Counted from the first letter of the stretch, positions 22,467 to 32,390 are shown. The stretch is 64,000 bases of DNA from Triatoma infestans (GCA_011037195.1 JAAEAF010000097.1:1-64000), one strand, 5' to 3'. A program made the numbers and translations. Notes: a model not told the origin generated them from the sequence alone.

Positions 22467-22608
22467 ACCGTCGGTGTCGTTCTCATCGCGCCAGTAATAG
22501 CCAGACAGGCCGTGCGCTGCACTCCTTGCAGTTTCTTGCTATTCCTCCCCACCAAGGAACCAGTCAACCATGCCATTGCGGCATAGAGTATCCTTGGCTT
22601 CACACTTT
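22464..22608 (-). pseudogene. R1-like RT C-terminal fragment
   Basis: The minus strand reads KPRILYAAMAWLTGSLVGRN, then KKLQGVQRTACLAITGAMRT and TPTVD. This is the segment just after the RT thumb in R1/Jockey-type elements (compare YGALVWW, KLQRxACLAITGA, CPTAALE). It ends at the (TA)n tract. The downstream sequence to about 22260 shows no RT similarity. Confidence 0.75.
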
Positions 22609-22689
22609 TAATGAAAGTATAATAATTTTATAAGAATGGTAGGATCTGTAAGTTATATTTGAACTGGTACTTTATAGGGAAGCTTAACA

Positions 22690-23003
22690 TTACTGTACCC
22701 CCAAAACCACCTCCACCCACCAAAAATTCATAATATTTCTGGGGCATTGTTACAAATAAAAGTGATAGGTATTTATGAGTGTGGATAATGTATGAAGTTT
22801 AAAGAAAATCGTTGGAGCTGTTTGCGAGAAAAACAGAAAAAAAAAAAAAAAAATCAGTAAAGTCGGACTTGCGGTTGATCGATTCGGACATAAAACAATT
22901 CGCTACAAACATTTTTTCTTGCTCAAGGGACTCGATAATATTTTCTTTTTCGGTGAAAACTCAAATCGAAAATTTAACAAGAGAAGGAGAAAGTGAAAGT
23001 AAA
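22690..23003 (-). mobile_element. Family H repeat, decayed copy
   Basis: Landmarks: TTGTTACAAATAAAAGTGAT near 22746, AAGTTTAAAGAAAATCGTTGG at 22796-22816, an A tract, CGGACTTGCGGTTGATCGATT at 22865, CGGTGAAAACTCAAATCGAAA at 22951 and a degenerate terminus near 23000. Minus orientation. Confidence 0.7.
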
Positions 23004-23278
23004 TATTAGTACCAAGAAAATTATTGAAATAAAATAAGTTAATTATAATGTAAACGTACTGAATACGAAAATAATGTGTTGTTACAGTTTGCTGACTTTG
23101 TCAGTATTACACAATAGAACCTTGGAAAATTGCCAATATATCTAACTCAAGGTAACAACGAAATTAAAAAAATAGTTTTTAAGAAAGAGCTACGATTTTA
23201 TCATCGAATTATCTATAATGTTTCATATATATATATATATATTTAGTGTTTTTAATTAAAATTAATTGGTTAATTTTT
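23004..23278. other. A+T-rich interval, nothing recognised
   Basis: Contains a short (TA)n tract at 23225-23242; no gene. Confidence 0.5.
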
Positions 23279-23961
23279 ACTTTCTCTTACTCCTAGTAAG
23301 AGGAAGTATTGTAATCGTGTCAAATTTTCGATATCGAGTTTTCACCGGAAATATCCGTTTTGAGGTCCCCTGAGTCCAAAAAAGTGGTTTTTAGCGAATG
23401 ATCTGTGTGTGTGTGTGGTGTATGTATGTGAACAGCATAGCTCAAAAAAACGAAAAAAATCGTAGAAAGTTCAAACTTGATATTACGTTTAGGTATCACC
23501 ATGGGATCTGACGGTGCGTTATGTGTCAATATTCCTCAACCAGAAGTACCACTTTACTAGTTGTTTTTTTTACGTTTTTGCAATTTCTCAAAAAATGGCT
23601 CCAACGATTTTCTTTAAACCAGCGTTGTTCAACTATACATATAAAGAGCTACAACTTTTATTTGAAACTTTTCCCCTGATAAATTCATTTAAGGGGACTT
23701 TTGGGGGAGGGGGGTTATGTTTTTCTTTAAATGCTATCACAGTTGATTATACAATTCTGTCATCCAAATTGAAATAACTAGAAATTAATATATGACCCAA
23801 ATTCCGAGTTTCAAGGAAATTAGTAAACCGGACAGTTTTACTGGACAGTGTTTTCACTTTTCGACGAATTTCATTAAATTTGGTACACTAACTATAAAAT
23901 TTGTCAATTATAATTTTGAGTACTGGAGTAAGAGAAAGTTGTGTGAGTGTTTCACACCAGA
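23279..23961 (+). mobile_element. Family H repeat, one-unit copy
   Basis: Complete at both ends (ACTTTCTCTTACTCC at 23279, CACACCAGA ending 23961) with only one internal unit, total 683 bp. The (GT)n block is short (about 23404-23418). Low divergence from the copies at 20453 and 62464 suggests a relatively young insertion. Confidence 0.95.
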
Positions 23962-24084
23962 TTTTTTTATTTAATTTAGCGATTCTAATAATTTTGTACA
24001 TTATAATGGTAGATTATTTTCTTTTAAATGGTGGATAAAGTTGACATCCATGATACTTAGTTCAACATTAGTAGCAACCAAAGA

Positions 24085-24330
24085 GATTAAAGAGAAGAGA
24101 AACGAACCCAACCACTCTCTCAGACTGGAATGGGAGAAACATATATACAGAGCGACGGACAGTCCAGAGATTACAGTTTAATACAGTTCATGCTACTGAG
24201 TTCATACAGCCAATGGCTACGTGTCATTACCCATTTTCCACTTTACCATGCAGTATCATTACAATTGTAAAGTCCAGGCAGACAGTGTCACTCATTATTA
24301 TTATTATAATACATAGTTAACCTAGTTTTA
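24085..24330 (+). mobile_element. LTR-like family L copy, decayed
   Basis: CTCAGACTGGAATGGGAGAA is followed by ATATATACAGAGCGACGGACAGT, TACAGTTTAATACAGTTCATG and TAAAGTCCAGGCAG. This is the order seen at 55560-55760 (CCAGACTAGG, CATATAAATAGAGCGACAG, ACAGTTCAGGACAGT, TAAAGTCCTTGCAG). No internal retrotransposon genes adjoin it, so if it is an LTR, it is a solo one. Confidence 0.5.
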
Positions 24331-24525
24331 ACCCTATGTTCTTATTTCATCAACCAGACAAATTCTCTCCAACTAACTCATCCATTATATTAGTAATGAA
24401 ATTAGAGCGTTGCTTTTGTCTAATAAAATAGATCACCACCACACACGTACACAGATACGCACAAAAACACACTCACACAAATTCACTCATATATACACCC
24501 ATCATCATCATCATCATCAGTGGCA

Positions 24526-26094
24526 CTACAACCCTGTTAGTTGGGTCTTGGCCTCCTCGATCTTATTCCGCCAGTCGTCCCTCTCTCTTGCAGCCGCCAT
24601 CCAGTTCCTAGTACGCAGTAGCTGCCTGGCATCCTGCGTCACGCTATCCAACCACCTCAGTTTCGGTCTCCCAATCCTCCTCTTGCGGTCAGGGGCTTCC
24701 TGTAAAAGCTTGTATGGAATTTCTTCCTGCCCCAATCTCGCAACGTGTCCAGCCCATCTAAGCCTGTTCAGCTTTATCCAGGCTACAATATTCGGCTCCT
24801 TCATCAGAGCATACAGCTCCCTGTTTGTTCTACGACGCCAAGTCGTGTTCTCACGTATTGGGCCGAAGATTTTTCGCAGTATTTTCCTTTCGAAAATTAA
24901 CAGGCGCTGTTCATCTGTTTTTGTGATGGTCCACGTTTCGGAGGCATATACCAGGACAGGGCGAATAAGAGTTTTATAAATTCTTAACTTGGTTGCCCTG
25001 TCCAGCATCTTACTTCTCATATGCATGTTGAGACCGAAATAACATATGTTGGCGGATATAATCCTCCTGCTGGTCTCATTTGTAACATTATTGCCAGCAG
25101 TTACTAAAGATCCCAGGTAGACAAAGCTGTCGACTTTCTCAAAGCAATAGTTGCCAACTCTAAAAGGGCCTTCAAACCTTTCATCATTTGTGAGAAATTT
25201 TGATTTACTCTCGTTTATTAGAAGGCCCATGCATCTGCCAGCTTTTTCTATTTCAATGAAAGCACTTCTCACAGCATCGGCAGATCTTCCCATGATGTCT
25301 ATGTCATCAGCATACGCCAGGAGTTCTACGGACTTATGGAATATAGTTCCGGTGGTTTGTACTCCGGATTTTCTAATAACCCACTCTAATGCTAGGTTGA
25401 ACAATAAGCAAGCTAACGCATCACCCTGCTTTAATCCATTAGAGACTTGGAAGTTTCCTGACATATCCGACTGAACAAGAACAGCACAGATGACAGAAGA
25501 CATAGTCATAGCGACAAGGCGCACTAGCTTAGCTGGAATGTTGAGGTCTACCATTGCCTGGTAAAGCTGGCTCCTATTTATACTATCGTAGGCTAATTTA
25601 AAGTCTAGGAACAGATGGTAGGTGTTTAGCTGGAATTCTCTGCCCTTCTCTAGGATCAATCTCAGACTAAAGATCTGGTCTATTGTCGATTTATCCGTTG
25701 TAAAACCACATTGATAACGTCCCAGGATTTCTTCGACATGGGGTTGCAGTCGTTGGAAGAGGATGTTTGAAAGTATTTTGTACGCTGCCGGTAGTAGGGA
25801 TATGCCTCTATAATTACTGCATTCAAGTTGGTCTCCCTTCTTGTGAATAGGTAGGATAATAACCTCATTCCATTCCTTAGGCATCTCTTCATTAACCCAG
25901 ATATTAAGTAGGAGGCTTTGTAAGACCTTAATAAGTTCAGGGCCTCCATTTCTAAAAAGCTCAGAAGGAAGGTTGTCTATCCCTAGAGCCTTATTATTTT
26001 TCAGTTTATAGACAGCTTCTACAATCTCCTCCTCGTCAGGGGGCTCACAATCACCAGAGATTTCAGCAAGATTCAGCTCACCTGAGGCAGTCAT
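24526..26094 (-). CDS. RTE-like reverse transcriptase, intact ORF
   Basis: The ORF is open for 522 codons and covers the whole RT domain and C-terminal region. Visible motifs: NYRGISLLP at residues 94-102 (fingers), FLDFKLAYD at 162-170 with catalytic D164, GLKQGD at 220-225, YADD at 261-264 with both aspartates, SFVYLG in the thumb, KLRIYKTLIRPVLVYASETW, then RLRWAGHVARL and a GRPKLRWLD segment near the C-terminus. The methionine at 26094 is only the first after a break. Natural translation would continue from the endonuclease upstream, since HFDGH at about 26110 precedes it one frame over and one base seems to be missing there. It acts in the nucleus by target-primed reverse transcription. 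Confidence 0.9.
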   Translation of the reverse strand: MTASGELNLAEISGDCEPPDEEEIVEAVYKLKNNKALGIDNLPSELFRNGGPELIKVLQSLLLNIWVNEEMPKEWNEVIILPIHKKGDQLECSNYRGISLLPAAYKILSNILFQRLQPHVEEILGRYQCGFTTDKSTIDQIFSLRLILEKGREFQLNTYHLFLDFKLAYDSINRSQLYQAMVDLNIPAKLVRLVAMTMSSVICAVLVQSDMSGNFQVSNGLKQGDALACLLFNLALEWVIRKSGVQTTGTIFHKSVELLAYADDIDIMGRSADAVRSAFIEIEKAGRCMGLLINESKSKFLTNDERFEGPFRVGNYCFEKVDSFVYLGSLVTAGNNVTNETSRRIISANICYFGLNMHMRSKMLDRATKLRIYKTLIRPVLVYASETWTITKTDEQRLLIFERKILRKIFGPIRENTTWRRRTNRELYALMKEPNIVAWIKLNRLRWAGHVARLGQEEIPYKLLQEAPDRKRRIGRPKLRWLDSVTQDARQLLRTRNWMAAARERDDWRNKIEEAKTQLTGL

Positions 26095-26188
26095 ATTAGA
26101 GTTCAGTGTCCATCAAAATGCCTTTTCCATATGTCAAGAATATCTGGCTTATTTGAGAGAAGCGATCCATCTTCCTTCTTACATGTTG

Positions 26189-26595
26189 CTAATCTCGGCT
26201 TGAAGGGCTTTCTCCCATTGTTAATCTTGCGAAAGAACTCTCTGCATTCATTTCTATTCCGGTGCTCCAGTTGTTTCTCTCAATGTCCTCCAGTTGTTTT
26301 CTTTCCCACTGCCTCTTCTTTCTTTTGTGAAGCTTTTTTTCAAGCCTACGTCTTGCCCGGTAGTACTCTGTAGATGCTCTGGTTCTTTTCCGTTGAATCA
26401 TCACCTTATAGGCCTCATTTTTTTTATTAGTCATCTCTAAGCATTCTGTGTCAAACCATGGACTTCGGCGCAATTTTTCTTCGAATCCCAGGGTCTCCTC
26501 AGCAGCGTTGTTTATAGCGCCTTTGCAAGTTGACCAAAGCTCATTTAGGTCCGTTGTGACTTCAACATTTGCAGAGGCCAGTTTCCTATCTAGAG
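26189..26595 (-). pseudogene. RTE-like ORF, linker between endonuclease and RT
   Basis: The minus-strand frame reads DTLDRKLASANVEVTTDLNE near 26600-26540, then FEEKLRRSPWFDTECLEMTN and a long basic helix rich in R, K and E (RRRLEKKLHKRKKRQWERKQ). This is the usual linker of RTE-type proteins. A frameshift near 26290-26220 moves the expected ECREFFRKINNG to another frame. It belongs to the same original ORF as the flanking domains. Confidence 0.8.
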
Positions 26596-27435
26596 TGTCA
26601 TATATTGAAGGGCGGAGACCTCAGCCTTCAGTTTATTAACATTTATTTTCTTATAAACTTCGCCTCTTAGAGTTCTAATGTTAGAGATCCTAGCTCTAAT
26701 GCGCGCGATTGATAGATAATGATCTGAGTCAGCGTTTGCTCCTCGGTACGCTCTCACATCCAAAAGGTTAGATCGATGCCTTGAACTTATCAATAAATGA
26801 TCAATTTGGTTAGCAGTATTTCCGTCCGGTGAAGTCCATGTTGCTTTATGTATTCTCTTATGAGGAAATAGTGTATTTCCCACAACAAGTCCTTTAGATG
26901 TTGCGAAGTTGATAAGTCTACAACCATTATCATTGCTCTCGTCGTGCAGACTATGCAAACCGATTGTAGGAATATGGCAGTACTCATGCCCGACTTTTGC
27001 ATTAAAATCGCCAGCGATTATCTTAACATCAGGTTTAGGGGCGCTATCTACAGCCATTTCCAGGTGCCCGTAAAAAATATCTTTTTCATCTTCATTGGAT
27101 ATCTCAGTAGGAGCGTGGGCACTAACAAAGGAAAAATTGTAAAATTTTCCTTTAACACGTATCCAGCATAGTCTTGGGTTGACGGCCTTAAAGTCGAGTA
27201 CAAGGCCGCGGGCCCTCCGGTTGACTATAAAACCATTGGCGAAAGTATGGTTCGTAGAGTGACAGCTATAATAGACGTTAAAATCCTTGGTCTCGAGAAT
27301 TCCATTGCCATTCCATCGTATTTCCTGTAAGGCGACTATGTCTAGATTGTACATAGTAATTTCCTTTAAGAGCACTTTTAGCGCCCCAGGTCTAAATAAG
27401 GATAGAATATTCCAGAATCCAAAGTTAAAATCCAT
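26590..27435 (-). CDS. RTE-like AP endonuclease domain
   Basis: This 281-codon ORF is an exonuclease-endonuclease-phosphatase fold of the type often misnamed craniofacial development protein 2 in arthropods. Active-site residues are all visible: N9 in FWNI, E38 in LQEIRW, D143 and N145 in GDFNAKVG, D212 in NQIDHLL and SDH at 237-239. It nicks target DNA. The ORF ends at LQYMTL, where an extra AT dinucleotide in an ATAT run shifts the frame away from the linker. It starts right after the leader, at a methionine in a plausible position. Confidence 0.88.
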   Translation of the reverse strand: MDFNFGFWNILSLFRPGALKVLLKEITMYNLDIVALQEIRWNGNGILETKDFNVYYSCHSTNHTFANGFIVNRRARGLVLDFKAVNPRLCWIRVKGKFYNFSFVSAHAPTEISNEDEKDIFYGHLEMAVDSAPKPDVKIIAGDFNAKVGHEYCHIPTIGLHSLHDESNDNGCRLINFATSKGLVVGNTLFPHKRIHKATWTSPDGNTANQIDHLLISSRHRSNLLDVRAYRGANADSDHYLSIARIRARISNIRTLRGEVYKKINVNKLKAEVSALQYMTL

Positions 27436-27654
27436 TTGATGGTGCCTAGGTCTATTCCTTAAAGACAGTCCAGCTTCATTATTATTTCGAGGTTTCGGAA
27501 TCGGTTAGTTTAGGATGTGCGGGTGATTAGCCCACAGCAACCGAGTCTGGTGGTAGGGCTGCTACCTTAAAGCATCCAGACGTGCTTCCTCATCCGAGGA
27601 GTCTCCTAGGGGCGGTAACACTAGGGTGTGTAATGTATATGTGCTTGTGTTAGA

Positions 27655-27770
27655 GTACTATGTGGTGTGTACTGTTCTAGAGAGTGTGCATGATGTACTG
27701 AGCTGTGGTAACCCGTGGGGACGCTGCTCCCCAAGTGCCTGCATGCGACAGACACCCCTTGCGGGGAATA
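27655..27770 (-). repeat. Conserved block upstream of RTE, repeated elsewhere
   Basis: TACTGAGCTGTGGTAACC, then GTGGGG-CGCT-CTCC, CAAGT and CCCTTGCGGG appear here and again at 41283-41405 in the same orientation. The ACAGCTCAGTACATCATGC core also appears at 31865-31887 in the opposite orientation, next to a plus-strand RTE fragment. It is probably part of the RTE 5' untranslated region or a repeat linked to it. Confidence 0.6.
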
Positions 27771-27837
27771 TACACCCATACTTACATATATATCTAAAGT
27801 TACTCATGCTTACATCTTACAGACTATACTTTCAATT

Positions 27838-28025
27838 GAGGGGTGTATTGGTGTAGTGGTTATGAGTGCGGACTTGTAACAGAGAGGTGACCAGTTCGAG
27901 TCCCGCGTATAATTGCTAAATTTTATATTCGCTTAAAAAATGTTTACAATAAAGTATGTGCTCCCCCCCCCCGTCCACGATACCTAATATGGTAAATGGA
28001 CGTTAAGCCCTCGTTAAGAAAAAAT
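27838..28025 (+). mobile_element. tRNA-head SINE (Thr-like, TGT loop)
   Basis: Box A TGGTGTAGTGGTTATGAG, a loop CTTGTAA reading TGT, and box B AGTTCGAGTCC form a tRNA-like head. The body contains CTAAATTTTATATT, CCGTCCACGATACCTAAT and TGGACGTTAAGCCC, as in the copy at 52261-52449. A C run at 27964-27973 interrupts the body. I see no certain target-site duplication. Confidence 0.82.
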
Positions 28026-28291
28026 AGGCTTAATTTAGTGGCTTAACTAAACTTTCTATATAGAAACACAAACATCAGTATTTACAAACCTAATCGAATA
28101 CCAATACGAGTATATCGTATATCTTTATAATTGCTCTAAAGATGACTAATATTATTAATTTCTCTTACTAATAATAAATAAGAGGAAGTATTCCGATCAA
28201 GATTTTCGAAATTGAGTTTTAACAGAAATACTTTAAACAAAAATGTTTTGAGGTCCCCTGAGTCCAAAAAAGTGGTTTTTATAACTGTATA

Positions 28292-28325
28292 CGAGGTGTG
28301 TAAATTAAGTAATGAGAATGATTTT
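28292..28325 (+). repeat. mariner left terminal inverted repeat
   Basis: 34 bp, matches the right repeat (29583-29616, inverted) at 33 of 34 positions. It is the binding site of the mariner transposase. Confidence 0.95.
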
Positions 28326-28482
28326 CTAGTGTTCGATCTGGCAACACTGGAGACGCGGCGCATGCGTGGTAGGGCAAGTAAACATCTGATACACGTCCAG
28401 TGCAAATTTGAAAATGCTAGAGTTGTTGCACTGTCCGTAGTGACTTTTTTTGTGAGCAAGGTTTTTTCAGTGCGTTTTAAAA

Positions 28483-29557
28483 ATGAGTGACATCAATTAC
28501 GAGCAACGTTGTGCTATCAGGTTTTGCTTCAGACTTGGGCACAGTGCAACGGAAACGTTTGAAAAACTGTGCCAGGCCTATGGAGACAATGTTTTGTCGA
28601 GAGCACAGGTTTTTAGGTGGTTTAAGTCGTTTGCAGAAGGAAGGGAATCAATTGAAGACGAGCCTCGCAGCGGAAGGCCTTCATCTTCAAGAACCGACGA
28701 AAATGTTGGCAGAATCCGCGATCTCGTGCGTTCAGATCGTCGTTTGACAGTCCGAATGATCGGCGAAGAGTTGAATTTGACTCACACAACCGTTCATCAA
28801 ATTTTGACTAATGAATTGGGGATGAGAAAAATTTGTGCAAAAATGGTTCCGAAAAATCTTTCACAAGAGCAAAAAGACATCAGAAAGGAAAGGAGCCTTG
28901 ACTTTTTGGGAGCAATTGAAAACGATCCCAATTTTTTGGAACGTGTTATTACAGGAGACGAGTCTTGGGTGTTTGAGTATGACCCAGAAACTAAGCGTCA
29001 GAGCATGCAGTGGCACACTTCAACCTCTCCAAGGCCAAAAAAAGCAAGAATGAGCAAGTCAAAAATCAAATGCATGCTGATTTGCTTTTTTGATAGCCAA
29101 GGAATCGTTCACAAAGAATTTGTGCCTCAATGCCAAATGGTAAACCAACATTTTTACCGAGAAAGTTCTTGAGAGACTTCGAAAAAGAGTCATGCGTGTG
29201 AGACCAAACACCAAAAATTAGTGGGTGTTGCATCAGGACAATGCTCCGTGCCACACCGCGCTTTCTGTTAATGAGTATTTGGCCAGTTAATATTGTGGCC
29301 ACATTATTGTGGCTCCTCAGCCTCCTTATTCACCCGACTTGAGTCCATGTGACTTTTTTTTGTTCCCCAAATTGAAAAATCACCTCAAGGGACGTCATTT
29401 TGGAACATTGGAGAATATTCAAACAGCCGTAACCGACCAACTGAAGTCTATTCCAGTATCCGAGTTCCAGCACTGCTATGACGAATGGAAGAATCGTCTT
29501 CAGCGTTGTGTGGCTTCCCAAGGTAATTACTTTGAAGGGGACAAAGTTGAATTGTAA
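28483..29557 (+). pseudogene. mariner transposase, frameshifted
   Basis: The transposase cuts and pastes the element. The first 229 codons give the N-terminal HTH (IRFCFRLGHSATETFEKL, then DEPRSGRP), a second HTH (LTVRMIGEELNLTHTTVHQI) and the first catalytic D in GDESW. One extra A at about 29162-29164 shifts the frame. The next frame continues with VMRVRPNTKN, stop TAG at 29219, HQDNAPCH (second D at 29237), stop TAA at 29288, then YSPDLSPCDFF (third D at 29351) and ends GDKVEL. As read, 37 residues separate the second and third D, against 34 in classical mariners. The total length of about 357 codons is normal. Confidence 0.95.
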
Positions 29558-29582
29558 TTTTATTTGAATAAAAAAAAGATAA

Positions 29583-29616
29583 AAAATCAGTCTCATTACT
29601 TAATTTACACACCTCG
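29583..29616 (-). repeat. mariner right terminal inverted repeat
   Basis: Inverted counterpart of 28292-28325, one mismatch; followed by the TA duplication at 29617-29618. Confidence 0.95.
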
Positions 29617-29710
29617 TATAATATATATGTGTGCGTGTGTGTGAAAAGAATATCTCAAAACGAAAACTTGCAATTCTGTTTAGGTACTACTTATTACAGC
29701 ATTAGATACG

Positions 29711-30854
29711 TTCCATATTATAGCTCTGATATGTTTAGACAGTCTGTTAAAATTTTCTTAGTAAATGCTCCGCAGCCAATACTGTAGTATGGAATATATT
29801 GAAGTGCCCAAAATCTGATTCTTGGAAATCAAACGGCATAATTCTTGATTCTATCTCCCAATAGGCTTTGCTGCATATGTCAGAAATTTGGGGCTGTAAG
29901 TATGGGAATGTCGTTGAACATGGGCAGTTGTCTTTTCTTAAAAAGCTCCTTCACTTGCCGATAACCACCCCAGATTATTATGTAAGAGTAGATACTGGCA
30001 GGAGCCATGTTCAGTTAAAGATATTTCAAAAATGGTTAAATGGTGGATATCTCTCTTGAAGATGCCGAACGAGAGAATTCCAAAAATATGTTTTAACAGA
30101 CTATTGGCTCTCTCAGACAACTGTGCTTTCCATTTAATTGGGCGTATGAAATGAGAACCAGCCTTTCCCTTATAGGTGCCGATTATCTTTGGTCTTTGCA
30201 GGATTCAAATATCATTCAAACTAAATATAATGGCCTGGTCTATGCATTTAAAAATAATCTATTATTCAAAGACCTAGATAGAATTTATAATTAATCGTAC
30301 AACCCATATTATAGACTAATCGCTCCCTCCACTTTACATTTCAAATTTTTATCATTTCATGTATATAAAAATAAGATTAGAAAAATCTCTCAAATTAGAC
30401 TATCCACCATAACTCATACCAGGATATATATTAATAACTTAAAATATGTTTTTAATAATGGTAACTGCCCTTATTGTTTCTCTACAGAAAAAGATAATCT
30501 AATTCATTTTTGTTGTTAAAGTGTAAATTCTTTACATGTCTTAGATATAAGTATATATCAAAATATATAAATCACAATAACAGTGACACTGATGAATTCA
30601 TACTTGCTAATCTGTTAATATCACCTCAGTTGAACATTTGAATGATTTGTATCTATTTATTATAAACAGTTTAAAATTAAGAAATAAGGACTAATCTTAT
30701 TTTGTATTAGTTTAATCTTTTATTTTATAACTATTGTTATTTATATCTGTATATTGTATTCTTTCTGATGTACTAAGATTATAGCAACTCCCTACAATAA
30801 GCTAATCGCTTAGATGTAGGAATAAATAAATAAATAAATACATAAATAAATATT
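29711..30854 (+). mobile_element. 5'-truncated LINE with (AAAT)n tail
   Basis: The plus strand encodes the end of an RT, with stops: MSEIWGCKYGNVVEHGQLSF, LKKLLHLPITTPDYYVRVDT, VQLKIFQKWLN and, after about 400 bp, NCPYCFSTEKDNLIHF, a C-x2-C-H motif. It ends in (AAATAAAT)n at 30825-30850. A 12-bp duplication with one mismatch (GCATTAGATACG at 29699-29710, GCATCAGATACG at 30855-30866) flanks it. It is related to the fragment at 21481-22260. Its clade is uncertain. Confidence 0.82.
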
Positions 30855-31092
30855 GCATCAGATACGAAAGATTTCGGGCAAAAATCCATCAACCAAAGTG
30901 CCACTTTACTGAATGTTTTTTTGCTTCAGTTTTTTGTGATTTAATCGAAAACGGCTGCAACAATTTTCCATAGGCTTTAAATCCTCATCCAAAGTACTAT
31001 ACTCTTTTATTTGCAACATTTATCCAAGAAAAAGCATTTAAGAGGACTTTTGGGGACGGGTGGGGATTATGTATATTAAGTATCTTCGGTGG

Positions 31093-31486
31093 GAGAAATT
31101 TCCCATAATTAGTTCAGGGCCAAAACAATCACTCCTGGATTCATTAGGTTTGCACGTTATAATTGTTGTGAGTACCTATCAATTAAAAAAAAAATAAAAC
31201 ATAAACATTCTTGGAAACCGCTATAATGTTTTTCTTTTAAACATGGGAATACTAACTTCTCAAATATAAATATATCCCCGTTCATTTGAAACACATTCCA
31301 AAAAAAATAAAACTTGATTTGTAGAGGTTCCGGGGAGAATGTGTTAAATATTAAGTTTTAAATGTTATTGCAGGCTGTCAATGTTATTGTTGTTCTCTTC
31401 TGGACTATAATGTAGATACTCCAACAAAATATCTGCCGTTTTTTGCTAATCAACATGTACCACGCTACCTCTATTATTTATGTTAT
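31093..31486. other. Interval without recognised gene
   Basis: A+T-rich; no gene or repeat recognised. Confidence 0.5.
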
Positions 31487-31700
31487 GGTATCTAAACTGG
31501 AACGGATTAACTCAATGGGTAGCATGCTGGGGCCTCCCAAGGCGGAAGTCCCACGTTTGAGTACAACAGTGTTGGACCTTAGTTTCTCTCTTCCTAGAAG
31601 CTTCTACAGCTCAGTGCCCGGTGATGAGAAGTGCACTGAGAAGGCTCCAGGAGCACAATAGATCTTTCAGGTCACTAAATCTAATCTAATCTAGGTTAAC
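31487..31700 (+). mobile_element. tRNA-head SINE with (TAATC)n tail
   Basis: Box A TAACTCAATGGGTAGCATGC and box B-like CGTTTGAGTAC form a tRNA-like head, followed by a body with GTGCACTGAGAAGGCTCCAGG and a tail of TCTAATCTAATCTAATC (31680-31696). The body segment is shared with the SINE piece at 14202-14270. The 72-codon ORF here is incidental. Confidence 0.72.
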
Positions 31701-31737
31701 TAAATAAAACTGTGCAAGTTTATAGAACATTTGTTAC

Positions 31738-31800
31738 TTTTATAATTGTATTAACAGTAAGTAATAAGAAAAAGTCGTTTGAGTGTTTCATTATTTTTTT
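31738..31800 (+). mobile_element. Family H right-end fragment
   Basis: TTATAATTGTATTAACAGTAAG, then AAAGTCGTTTGAGTGTTTCA and a T run. This corresponds to the family H terminus with a decayed hairpin. It may close the split copy that begins at 28158. Confidence 0.55.
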
Positions 31801-31854
31801 TTTTTACCATATCTTTGCTTAATGACCGCGATTGATGCAATTGAGAGGTAGCGT

Positions 31855-32390
31855 TACCTAAAGGTAACACAGCTCAGTACATCATGCCCACTTTCCAGAA
31901 CAGTAAGCACTGCACATGTTTAAATAAATAAAGGCCTTACAGTACATACCCTATGGCCACCTTTCCTAGGTGACTATCCTGAAGGGTAAAGTTGACATGC
32001 CAACTTTGAGGAGCCAACCTTCTCCAGCACGCTATAGGCGCAACAGACCGTTAACCCGGAAACTGACGGATTACGGAATAATGAAAGAAGAGTTGGACAG
32101 CGGAAATCGGAGCAACCAGTCAGATACTTTCGTTTGCCCATACTTTAGGAATTGGTGAGGAAGATCTGGCGAGGAAAGTGTGTGAGGCAGGGTGATGGGT
32201 ATCAGGAAAGAAGAAGAGCCTGGAAGAACATGGGAACAGGATGTTCAGCAGAGTTTTCAAGGGAAAGGATGAAATTGGAAATGCAGAGAGAAGGTTCAGG
32301 ATAGGGAAAGTTGGAAAAGACTCTGCAAGGCCCCTGCAAGATCTATGAGGAATGACCAAGAAGAAAATGAAGAAAAAGATCTCTGCCACA
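31855..32390 (+). pseudogene. RTE-like LINE, internally deleted
   Basis: It starts with the RTE-linked 5' block (ACAGCTCAGTACATCATGC) and then passes a G+C-richer leader. At 32150-32390 it gives frames reading EDLARKVCEAGDGYQERRRA and, near the end, RESWKRLCKAPARSMRNDQE, a typical LINE C-terminus (compare DREKWxxLVKAP). Nearly the whole endonuclease and RT are missing. Confidence 0.55.

Larger units (their letters stand above)
24500..27610 (-). mobile_element. RTE-like LINE, nearly complete
   Basis: Read from about 27610 down to 24500: a G+C-richer 5' leader (27610-27436), an APE-type endonuclease, a basic linker, a full reverse transcriptase and a 3' end in a (GAT)n-type tail (24501-24518). 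Short trinucleotide tails are typical of RTE elements. The reading frame changes near 26600 and again between 26190 and 26094, so the single long ORF is broken only a few times. This is the best-preserved LINE in the window. I see no clear target-site duplication. Confidence 0.9.
28292..29616 (+). mobile_element. mariner element, complete but inactive
   Basis: A 1325-bp DNA transposon with TA target duplications at 28290-28291 and 29617-29618. The terminal inverted repeats (28292-28325 and 29583-29616) match at 33 of 34 positions and begin CGAGGTGTGTAAATTAAG. One transposase gene fills the interior. The near-identical ends suggest fairly recent insertion, yet the gene carries a frameshift and two stops. 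It sits inside a family H copy. Confidence 0.97.
28158..31092 (+). mobile_element. Family H repeat split by two insertions
   Basis: Three pieces make up one copy: the head at 28158-28291, the (GT)n and AATATCTCAAAACGAAAAC part at 29617-29710, and CCATCAACCAAAGTGCCAC with one internal unit at about 30867-31092. A mariner occupies 28292-29616 and a LINE occupies 29711-30854. The right end of the copy may be the degenerate terminus at 31738-31800. Confidence 0.85.

Noticed and set aside
24410..24979. 189-codon plus-strand ORF opposite the RTE reverse transcriptase
   Set aside because: It is the complement of the RT coding strand; the minus strand carries all the RT motifs.
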